The translations under genes and the position numbers were made by a program. DNA of 12,531 nucleotides from assembly GCA_050955065.1 (NCBI GenBank), contig JBPBQT010000207.1, positions 1 through 12,531 of the forward strand. Reading direction: 5' to 3'. The notes under the pieces were generated by a model. That model was not told the DNA's origin, did no database searches, and saw only the letters and a list, made by a program, of their open reading frames with translations. Positions within the stretch are counted from its first letter, which is position 1. Every line of letters begins with the position of its first letter. Shown here piece after piece: positions 7,278-12,531 of this stretch. The DNA comes from Robbsia sp050955065 (GTDB lineage Bacteria > Pseudomonadota > Gammaproteobacteria > Burkholderiales > Burkholderiaceae).

Positions 7278-8048
7278 TCAATCGCCGGCGGCGCGGGGTG
7301 CACGGGGTTTGTGCGGCGCCCGCGCGAACGCCAGGTCGTACAGCCAGCGCGGCAGCACATGCAGCAGCATCGACACGAGCCGCATCGGCCAGGGAAGCAC
7401 CGTGAAACGGCGGCGCGCGAGCATCGCGTCGACCGCGCGCGTCGCGAACGCATCGGGCTCCATCAGGAAGGGCATGGGGTACGGGTTGTGATCGGTCATC
7501 GGCGTGCGGATGTAGCCCGGCGCGATGGTCACCACCGCGACGCCGGCGGTCCGCAACTCGACGCGCAGGCTTTCGAGATAGCGGATCGCGGCGGCCTTCG
7601 ACGCGCTGTAGGCACCGGCGCCCGGCAGGCCCCGCACGCCGGCGATGCTGGCGATGCCCACCAGGATGCCGGCGCGGGCCTCGCGCATCGCCCCGACGAA
7701 AGGCTCGAAGGTGGCGACCATGCCCAGATAATTGACGTCCATCACGCGGCGGAAGACGTCCAGATCGCCCAGTCCGCTGACCGAGCCGGCGCTGATGCCG
7801 GCGTTCGCGACGACGATGTCCGGCCGGCCGTGGCGCGCGGTGAAATCGGCGGCCGCGGCGGCGAGCGCCGCGCTGTCGGTCACGTCGAGCGCATAGGGGA
7901 CGACGGTCTGGCCGGGATGGGCGCGCACGAAGCGTTCGAGCAGGTCCGCGCGTCGCGCGACCAGCCCCAGCGTCGCGCCGCGGCGCGCGAATTCGGTGGC
8001 CAGCGCCCAGCCGAGGCCGCTCGAGGCGCCGGTGAGAAAGACTTTCAT
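7278..8048 (-). CDS. Short-chain dehydrogenase/reductase (classical SDR)
   Basis: A 256-aa NAD(P)-dependent oxidoreductase with a Rossmann fold. It has the classical SDR set: the nucleotide-binding TGASSGLG at 6-13, ALDV at 53-56, NAG at 82-84, the structural Asn106 (DVNYLG), and the catalytic Ser134, Tyr147 and Lys151 (YSASK). PGYIRTPM follows the active site. Arginines 32-33 after the second strand favour NADPH over NADH, by inference. The C-terminal segment, about 222-246, is hydrophobic with aromatics (MLLHVLPRWLYDLAF) and could touch the membrane, but no clear transmembrane helix is called. The ATG at 8048 has a G-rich stretch 5-10 bases upstream. The gene lies 94 bp after dsbA and 41 bp before dppA on the same strand. 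The substrate cannot be deduced. Confidence 0.92.
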   Translation of the reverse strand: MKVFLTGASSGLGWALATEFARRGATLGLVARRADLLERFVRAHPGQTVVPYALDVTDSAALAAAAADFTARHGRPDIVVANAGISAGSVSGLGDLDVFRRVMDVNYLGMVATFEPFVGAMREARAGILVGIASIAGVRGLPGAGAYSASKAAAIRYLESLRVELRTAGVAVVTIAPGYIRTPMTDHNPYPMPFLMEPDAFATRAVDAMLARRRFTVLPWPMRLVSMLLHVLPRWLYDLAFARAPHKPRAPRAAGD

Positions 8049-8109
8049 GGACTACCCCCGGAGACGGCGCCGGCTTGATGCCGGACTTGTGCCATGCGCG
8101 TGCCGCTTT

Positions 8110-8135
8110 CAGGCAGCTGGCCGGCCGGCTGCCTG
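8110..8135 (-). terminator. Hairpin after dsbA, without a T tract
   Basis: CAGGCAGC (8110-8117) pairs with GCTGCCTG (8128-8135), and the stem extends inwards to about 11 bp with one G-U. It begins 8 bp past the dsbA stop codon in the transcript direction and ends 62 bp before the SDR start. No T run follows on either strand, so it may be a weak or factor-dependent stop, or an mRNA 3'-end protector between dsbA and the SDR gene. Confidence 0.45.
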
Positions 8136-8142
8136 AGCGCGT

Positions 8143-8781
8143 TTAGAGCTTTTTCGCGCGGACCTGCGCGTCCAGCCAGTCGAGGACCTTGATGGTGCCG
8201 GCGAGGCTGTTGGTCTGGGCCGGCGACGTCACGTATTTGCCCTGCACGATGATCGTCGGCACGCCTTCGATCTTGTAGTCGGCGAGCATGCCGGCGTCGC
8301 GCTTGACCGCCGACTGCACGCCGAACGAGTTGTACGCGTCGAGATACTTCTTGCGGTCGACGCCGTTCTTCGCCAGGAAGTCCGCCTGCGCGTCGGGCGT
8401 GAGCAGGTAATCCTTGTTCACGTGAATCTCGTTGAAGATCTTCGGCGTCATCTGTTCGGCGATGCCCAGCGCGTCGAGCGCGTGGTACATGCGCGAGTGC
8501 GGCTCGAAGTCCGGGCGGAACGCCACCGGGATGCGCCGGAAGACGATGTCGTCGCCCTTCTGCTTCGCCCACGCCTCGATCAGCGGCTCGAGCGCGTAGC
8601 AATGCGGACAGCCGTACCAGAAGAATTCGGTCACTTCGATCTTGCCGGGCGGCGTCGAGACCGGCTGCGGCTGCGCGAGCACGGAATAGTCGGTGCCGAG
8701 CTTCGGCGCGTCGGGCGACGCCTGTGCCGCGCCCGCCATCAGGCCCATCGAAAGAAACAAGATACCCAGGAGTTTTTTCAT
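8143..8781 (-). CDS. dsbA: Periplasmic thiol:disulfide interchange protein DsbA
   Basis: A 212-aa oxidase that puts disulfide bonds into exported proteins and is re-oxidised by DsbB. The N-terminus (MKKLLGILFLSMGLMAGAAQA) is a textbook signal peptide cut near residue 21. The thioredoxin-fold active site is Cys58-Pro-His-Cys61 in FFWYGCPHCYALE, with the cis-proline loop GVPT at 173-176. The CPHC dipeptide and length are normal for DsbA rather than DsbC/G, and the helical insertion between the active site and the cis-Pro is present. The ATG at 8781 is the only start that gives a signal peptide; a GGA lies 10 bases upstream. A 244-bp gap separates it from the SPOR gene and holds a candidate promoter, so it may be transcribed apart from argS-SPOR. 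Confidence 0.96.
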   Translation of the reverse strand: MKKLLGILFLSMGLMAGAAQASPDAPKLGTDYSVLAQPQPVSTPPGKIEVTEFFWYGCPHCYALEPLIEAWAKQKGDDIVFRRIPVAFRPDFEPHSRMYHALDALGIAEQMTPKIFNEIHVNKDYLLTPDAQADFLAKNGVDRKKYLDAYNSFGVQSAVKRDAGMLADYKIEGVPTIIVQGKYVTSPAQTNSLAGTIKVLDWLDAQVRAKKL

Positions 8782-8852
8782 TGCAAGGTTCCGCTATCGA
8801 AGAGGAAAGGGCGAGGGGAATCGCCCGGTAAAATTCAACGGCTGCGCGACCG

Positions 8853-8858
8853 AGTATA
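8853..8858 (-). promoter_or_regulatory. Candidate -10 box for dsbA
   Basis: TATACT on the minus strand (AGTATA on +), 71 bp before the dsbA start codon, in otherwise GC-rich DNA. No good -35 is seen. The leader would carry a small stem (GGGCGA 8809-8814 with TCGCCC 8821-8826) about 27 bases before the ATG. Confidence 0.4.
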
Positions 8859-8989
8859 GCCAAGTCGGCCGGAGGCCGTGCCGGGAGCGCGCCATGGACG
8901 GGCACCGGCGAGGGTCGTGCAACCGTCATGCAGCCAGCGCATCGCGCACTGCACGCCGGCGTCCGGCAGACCGCCCCGGCGTGTCTTTC

Positions 8990-9019
8990 GACCCCGGCCG
9001 ACCCGATGGGGCCGGGGTC
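8990..9019 (-). terminator. Perfect 10-bp hairpin after the SPOR gene
   Basis: GACCCCGGCC (8990-8999) and GGCCGGGGTC (9010-9019) form a perfect GC-rich stem with a 10-base loop, 6 bp past the SPOR stop codon. No T tract follows in the minus direction (GAAAGAC). The position argues for an mRNA 3'-end structure or non-canonical terminator. The rest of the 8782-9025 gap shows no gene. Confidence 0.5.
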
Positions 9020-9025
9020 CGCGAC

Positions 9026-9910
9026 TTACTGCTTGGTGAACCGGATCACGGCGGTGTCGACGCCGGCGCCGGAAAGACGCTGACGCACGCCGTTCATGTC
9101 GTCGAACTTCGCGAACGGACCGACACGCACCCGGAAGAACGTGACCGCGCCGCTGTCGCGCCGCGTGACATGCGCGTCGTAACCCATCAGGGCCAGGCGG
9201 GCGCGCTGCTGGTCGGCGTCGGTCTCGGTACGATAGGCGCCGACTTGCAGCAGATAGCCGGTGTTCGCGTCGCCCGGCGTGACGGTCGACGGGTTTGCGC
9301 CGGACGACGTGCCGGCGGACGGACCCGACGTGGCGCCGGACGGCTTCGGGTGGGCGGATGGCGTGGCGCTCGCGGACGACGGCGTCTGTGCATGCGCGGG
9401 GGACGCGCTCGACGTGGACGCATTCGGCTTCGCCGCGCTCGGCTTGGGCGCGGTCGTCCTGGCGGGCGCGCTCGGCCAGTGCGGGGTCGCGGCGTCGCTG
9501 TCGTCATCGGCGGGCGCGGGCGCGACCGGGGCCGCGGGAGCCGCGGGAGCGGTAGGCGCAGCGGGCGCGGGCACCTCGACGATCTTCGGCTCGTCAAGCA
9601 GGCCCGTCGACGGATTCGCGGGTTGGCCCGGCGCGGTATTGGGCGGCGCGGGTTGCGCGGATTGCGGCACCGCGATGCCCGGTTTCGCGCCGGCGAGCGG
9701 CCGGTTCGGATCGACATTGCCGCTGGCCGCGTCGCCGCTCGCCGCCGTGGGGCTGCGCGAGACGAACGGCGTGGGGGAACGCGTGATGTACAGCGCGACG
9801 ACCACGGCGATCGCCAGACCGACGATCAGCCCGAGCACGACGCCCAGGAACGTGCCGCCATGTTGCCTGACGTTGCCTGGCGCGGAAGGCCGACGTTGTT
9901 TGCTTGCCAT
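9026..9910 (-). CDS. SPOR-domain inner-membrane protein, FtsN-like layout
   Basis: A 294-aa bitopic membrane protein. A basic N-terminus (about 1-19) is followed by one transmembrane helix at about 20-42, then a long low-complexity periplasmic linker rich in Ala, Pro, Ser and Thr (45-215, including an Ala-Pro run at 115-134), and a C-terminal SPOR domain at 218-292 (GYLLQVGAYRT ... RVRVGPF). SPOR domains bind denuded septal glycan strands, so a role at the division site is likely. The layout is that of FtsN, but FtsN's short essential helices cannot be confirmed here, so I leave the symbol empty. The ATG at 9910 has AGGGA 7 bases upstream. It lies 116 bp downstream of argS on the same strand. 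The linker's composition reflects high GC and is not a sign of transfer. Confidence 0.9.
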   Translation of the reverse strand: MASKQRRPSAPGNVRQHGGTFLGVVLGLIVGLAIAVVVALYITRSPTPFVSRSPTAASGDAASGNVDPNRPLAGAKPGIAVPQSAQPAPPNTAPGQPANPSTGLLDEPKIVEVPAPAAPTAPAAPAAPVAPAPADDDSDAATPHWPSAPARTTAPKPSAAKPNASTSSASPAHAQTPSSASATPSAHPKPSGATSGPSAGTSSGANPSTVTPGDANTGYLLQVGAYRTETDADQQRARLALMGYDAHVTRRDSGAVTFFRVRVGPFAKFDDMNGVRQRLSGAGVDTAVIRFTKQ

Positions 9911-9971
9911 CTAGAATCCCTACAGTGATTGCATGAATCAGTCGAGCGGACGCGGTGGCCCGCATGCGCCG

Positions 9972-9996
9972 GGCGGCGATGTCAGGCGTCGCCGCC
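9972..9996. other. Hairpin between argS and the SPOR gene
   Basis: GGCGGCGA (9972-9979) pairs perfectly with TCGCCGCC (9989-9996) around a 9-base loop, 31 bp after the argS stop in transcript direction and 61 bp before the SPOR start. No T run follows on the minus strand; on + a T-rich stretch (GTTTGTTT) follows, but no + gene precedes it. It could attenuate or process the argS-SPOR transcript. Confidence 0.35.
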
Positions 9997-10026
9997 GTCC
10001 GTTTGTTTCTGCCGGCGTTTCCCGGG

Positions 10027-11910
10027 TTACATCTTGACGGGCGCCGAGACGCCGATGGTCGCCAGACCGTTTTCCAGCACCTGGCGCGTGGCCGCGAGCA
10101 ATGCCAGGCGCGCGCGCTTGACCTGCTCGTCGTCGACCAGCACGCGGTCGGCGTTGTAGAACGAGTGGAAGTCCCCGGCGAGGTCGCGCAGATAGAAGGC
10201 CAGCGCGTGCGGCGCGAGTTCGTCGGCGGCACGCGCGAGCATGTCCGGGTACTCGGCCAGACGCGCCAGCAGCGCAATGGCGCGCTCGCTCGTCAGCGGC
10301 GTCAGATCGGCGTCGCGCAACGTCGCCGGCGCACCGCCCCACGTCGCGAGAATCGAACAGATCCGCGCATGCGCGTACTGCACGTAATACACCGGATTTT
10401 CGTCATTCTGCTTCAGCGCGAGGTCGACGTCGAATACAAATTCGGTGTCGGCCTTGCGCGAGATCAGGAAGAACCGCACCGCGTCGCGGCCGCGCTGGAT
10501 GATCGCGGGCGTATCGGACGTATCGGGCGTACCGCCGGCGCCACCCGTGTCGGCCGGAGCCGCCGCGGCGGACGCATCGCCGCTCGCGCCGTCGGTCCCG
10601 GACGCCGCCGGCGTCTCGCCGTCCACCGGCGCGCCGCCCGACCATTCGATCAGGTCGCGCACGGTGACGTAGCTGCCGGCCCGCTTCGAGATCTTCACCT
10701 CCTGGCCGTTGCGCAGCACGGTCACCATCTTGTGCAGGATGTAGTCCGGATAACCCGCCGGGATGCCGATCGACAGCGCCTGCAGCCCGGCGCGCACCCG
10801 CGCGATCGTGCCGTGGTGGTCCGAGCCCTGGACGTTGATCACCTTCGCGAAGCCGCGCTGCCACTTGGCGACGTGATAGGCGACGTCCGGCAGGAAGTAC
10901 GTGAAGGTGCCGTCGGACTTGCGCATCACGCGGTCCTTGTCGTCGCCGTAGTCGGTGGTGCGCAGCCACAGCGCGCCGTCCTGCTCGTAGGTCTTGCCGC
11001 TGCCGATCAGCCCGGCGACCGTGCCGTCCACCCGGCCGTCGGCGTACAGCGACGATTCCAGGTAGTAGTGATCGAAGCGTACCCCGAACGCCTGCAGGTC
11101 GATGTCCTGTTCGTGGCGCAGATAGGCGACCGCGAAACGGCGGATGGCGTCGAAGTCGTCGATGTCGCCCGCGCCCTGCACCGGCGCGCCGTCGTTCGCG
11201 GCGACGGTCTTCTTCGCCAGATAGTCGCGGGCGATGTCGCCGATGTACTCGCCGTTGTAGGCCGACTCGGGCCAGCCGTCGTCGCCCGGCTTGAAGCCGC
11301 GCGCGCGCGCCTGCACCGAATGGGCGAGCGTCTGGATCTGCACGCCGGCATCGTTGTAGTAGAACTCGCGCCAGACGTCCCAGCCCTGCGTTTCGAGCAC
11401 ATGGGCGAGCGCGTCGCCCAATGCCGCCTGCCGGCCATGGCCGACGTGCAGCGGGCCGGTGGGGTTCGCCGAGACGAACTCGACCAGCACCCGCTCGCCC
11501 GCATGCGCGCTCGAGCGCCCGTAGGCGCGCGTCTGCGTCAGCACCTCGACGACCACGGCCTGCCGCGCGGCCTCGGCCAGCCGGAAGTTGATGAAGCCCG
11601 GTCCGGCGACTTCGGCGCCGGCCAGCAAGCCGGCGGCGCGGGGGTCGGCGAGCACCGCCGCGACGATCTGCTCGGCCAGCTGGCGCGGATTGCTGCGCAG
11701 CGGCTTGGCGATCTGCATCGCGACGTTGCAGGCGACATCGCCATGGGCGGCGCTCTTCGGACGTTCCAGCAGGATGGTCACGGCGGGTGCGGCGGACGCA
11801 ACGGGCGCCGCGCCGTCGGCGGCATCGGCCGCCGCACGGGCGGCGTCGACCAGCCGGGTCACGGCGTCGGACAGGATCGATTCGAGAGTATGTTTGTGTT
11901 CAGGCAGCAT
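10027..11910 (-). CDS. argS: Arginyl-tRNA synthetase with a low-complexity insertion
   Basis: A class I aminoacyl-tRNA synthetase that charges tRNA-Arg in the cytoplasm. The 627-aa protein shows an N-terminal tRNA-binding domain (about 1-115), the catalytic core with the HIGH motif as HVGH (155-158, in SANPTGPLHVGHG), the KMSKS-equivalent KISKR at 406-410, and a DALR anticodon-binding domain from about residue 508 to the end. All key motifs are intact, so it should be active. It is about 30 residues longer than the Burkholderia ArgS proteins I recall (~594 aa). Most of the excess is a Gly/Ala/Asp/Thr-rich stretch at about 426-468, shortly after the KISKR loop, with a smaller Ala-rich stretch at 24-42. 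The ATG at 11910 is the natural start. It diverges from the DUF1840 gene across a 195-bp gap and leads a minus-strand cluster with the SPOR gene. Confidence 0.97.
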   Translation of the reverse strand: MLPEHKHTLESILSDAVTRLVDAARAAADAADGAAPVASAAPAVTILLERPKSAAHGDVACNVAMQIAKPLRSNPRQLAEQIVAAVLADPRAAGLLAGAEVAGPGFINFRLAEAARQAVVVEVLTQTRAYGRSSAHAGERVLVEFVSANPTGPLHVGHGRQAALGDALAHVLETQGWDVWREFYYNDAGVQIQTLAHSVQARARGFKPGDDGWPESAYNGEYIGDIARDYLAKKTVAANDGAPVQGAGDIDDFDAIRRFAVAYLRHEQDIDLQAFGVRFDHYYLESSLYADGRVDGTVAGLIGSGKTYEQDGALWLRTTDYGDDKDRVMRKSDGTFTYFLPDVAYHVAKWQRGFAKVINVQGSDHHGTIARVRAGLQALSIGIPAGYPDYILHKMVTVLRNGQEVKISKRAGSYVTVRDLIEWSGGAPVDGETPAASGTDGASGDASAAAAPADTGGAGGTPDTSDTPAIIQRGRDAVRFFLISRKADTEFVFDVDLALKQNDENPVYYVQYAHARICSILATWGGAPATLRDADLTPLTSERAIALLARLAEYPDMLARAADELAPHALAFYLRDLAGDFHSFYNADRVLVDDEQVKRARLALLAATRQVLENGLATIGVSAPVKM

Positions 11911-11988
11911 CGGACGGTCCGGGTGAATCCTGGGAGGGCGCGCGGCTGACGTCGACCCGGCGGGGTGGCCGCGCGCCTCGGATGGAGG

Positions 11989-11997
11989 ATTTTAGCA
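11989..11997 (-). promoter_or_regulatory. Extended -10 promoter of argS (candidate)
   Basis: Minus-strand TGCTAAAAT (11997 down to 11989) is an extended -10 element, TGn followed by TAAAAT. Transcription would start near 11982, giving a leader of about 70 bases. No good -35 is seen, as expected for an extended -10 promoter. It lies 2 bp from the opposed DUF1840 element. Confidence 0.6.
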
Positions 11998-11999
11998 GG

Positions 12000-12008
12000 T
12001 GCTATGAT
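12000..12008 (+). promoter_or_regulatory. Extended -10 promoter of the DUF1840 gene (candidate)
   Basis: TGCTATGAT (12000-12008) is an extended -10 element without an obvious -35. The start would be near 12015, leaving a leader of about 90 bases. That leader contains a 6-bp stem (TCGGAT 12046-12051 with ATCCGA 12060-12065) and an A-rich tract just before the ribosome-binding site. Confidence 0.6.
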
Positions 12009-12105
12009 GAAGGCAGAGGGTTCCCGCTTCGTCGTCGTAGAGAAATCGGATGATGGATGATCCGAGCGCCGATTCGGGAGTACCCGTAAAAAAGGAATAC
12101 ATGTC

Positions 12106-12429
12106 ATGCTGATCGCTTTCAAATCACCTGCGGCACCGGAAATCGTCATGACCGAGCAGCTCGCGCAGTACCTGCTCGGGCTGCTCGGCAAGGAGCTTGG
12201 CGTACGCGGGGTCATCCATCACGACAACATGGCGGCCGCGATCACGCGGCTCGAAAGCGCGGTCGCGAACGACAGGGAACGGACCGTCTCGCACACGACG
12301 CATTACGCGGGCGCGAGCGACGATTCGGTGCCGCAGGACGGCGTCGGCCTGGCCCAGCGCGCGTTTCCGCTGCTCGACATGATGCGCCACGCGCACGAGC
12401 AGAACGCCGACATCCTCTGGGGCGTCTGA
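12106..12429 (+). CDS. DUF1840 family protein
   Basis: A 107-aa cytoplasmic protein of unknown function. It has the family's hallmarks: the N-terminal MLIAFKSPAAPEIVM, which resembles the family's M-L-V-T-F-K-S start, a middle segment with Ile and Ala-rich helices (AAAITRLESAVAND), a variable acidic/polar linker at about 56-78, and the conserved C-terminal GLAQRAFPLLDMM followed by a WGV ending. The length is normal. The ATG at 12106 has AGGA at 12093-12096, 9 bases away, in an A-rich stretch. An ATG five bases earlier is out of frame and stops after three codons. It diverges from argS. I cannot give it a function; the family is found mainly in Betaproteobacteria. Confidence 0.9.
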   Translation: MLIAFKSPAAPEIVMTEQLAQYLLGLLGKELGVRGVIHHDNMAAAITRLESAVANDRERTVSHTTHYAGASDDSVPQDGVGLAQRAFPLLDMMRHAHEQNADILWGV

Positions 12430-12531
12430 GCGGGGCCGTCTCACACCTTGCGGTCCGGTATTTCCCGCTCCGGCCGGATGCCCGACCGCCGGCGCGCTCC
12501 GCGGTCCGGGGCCGCCTAGAGTAGCGGCGCC
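12430..12531. other. Window end without a supported gene
   Basis: 102 bp of GC-rich DNA after the DUF1840 stop. It holds a direct repeat GCGGTCCGG (12450-12458 and 12501-12509) and no T-tailed hairpin. A minus-strand frame ending at a TGA at 12443-12441 is open for only 24 codons before a TAG at 12518-12516, so it is not called. Confidence 0.5.

Noticed and set aside
7237..7281. TTG at 7281 as the dppA start
   Set aside because: It would overlap the SDR stop codon and put 15 polar residues in front of a clean signal peptide. The ATG at 7236 has a GGAG site at the right distance.
8829..8834. TAAAAT on the + strand as a promoter
   Set aside because: It resembles a -10 box, but no + strand gene follows; the downstream + frames are shadows of the SPOR gene.
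8045..8929. Minus-strand 294-codon frame covering dsbA
   Set aside because: It is shifted relative to dsbA, which has a signal peptide, CPHC and GVPT. The longer frame is Arg-rich without motifs.
9955..11949. Long + strand open frame (664 codons) antisense to argS
   Set aside because: The composition is Arg/Ala/Gly/His-rich and without motifs. argS on the other strand has all its catalytic motifs.
12441..12518. C-terminus of a minus-strand gene entering from the right edge
   Set aside because: It is open for only 24 codons before an in-frame TAG at 12518-12516, so it cannot be the end of a gene starting outside unless that codon is read through or is a sequence error.
1..12531. CRISPR array, tRNA, rRNA, insertion sequence, phage or toxin-antitoxin genes
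   Set aside because: I looked for spaced direct repeats, cloverleaf-like stretches, transposase motifs and terminal inverted repeats and saw none. Nothing suggests recent horizontal transfer.

Overview
The window looks like a chromosomal piece of a high-GC betaproteobacterium, most likely Burkholderiaceae (Burkholderia sensu lato). The reasons are the strongly GC-biased third codon positions, a DUF1840 gene divergent from argS, an argS / SPOR protein / dsbA / short-chain dehydrogenase order that I recall from Burkholderia-type chromosomes, and protein sequences that read as Burkholderiales-like. I could run no database search, so the genus stays open.

Layout, left to right. (1) The window opens inside ilvD (+, 5' end cut off), which ends at a canonical rho-independent terminator. 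(2) A minus-strand group follows: a MaoC-type hot-dog hydratase, then a secreted alpha/beta hydrolase that lies 3 bp behind the beta-carbonic anhydrase gene can and is probably co-transcribed with it. (3) A 248-bp divergent region separates can (-) from a metallo-beta-lactamase-fold hydrolase (+). It holds a TACAAT box on each strand, three tandem 13-bp repeats touching the can box, and a long hairpin at the predicted 5' end of the can mRNA. (4) The hydrolase gene overlaps dppA tail to tail by 23 bp. (5) From dppA back to argS, everything is on the minus strand, in transcription order argS, SPOR protein, dsbA, SDR, dppA. Gaps are 116, 244, 94 and 41 bp, so SDR-dppA is the tightest pair and dsbA probably has its own promoter. 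(6) argS and a small DUF1840 gene diverge from two extended -10 boxes set back to back. The last 102 bp carry no gene I can support.

Functionally this is core-genome material: branched-chain amino acid synthesis (IlvD), CO2/bicarbonate balance (Can), arginine charging of tRNA (ArgS), periplasmic disulfide formation (DsbA), peptide capture (DppA) and peptidoglycan binding (SPOR). DppA carries the four cysteines that form two disulfides in E. coli DppA, which fits its closeness to dsbA, but that link is inference.

I found no mobile element, CRISPR array, tRNA, rRNA, toxin-antitoxin pair or defence gene, and no convincing new multi-gene system. The points worth a second look are local: the back-to-back argS/DUF1840 promoters, the repeat-plus-hairpin layout upstream of can, a low-complexity insertion in ArgS beside its KMSKS loop, and a hexanucleotide repeat in the secreted hydrolase.
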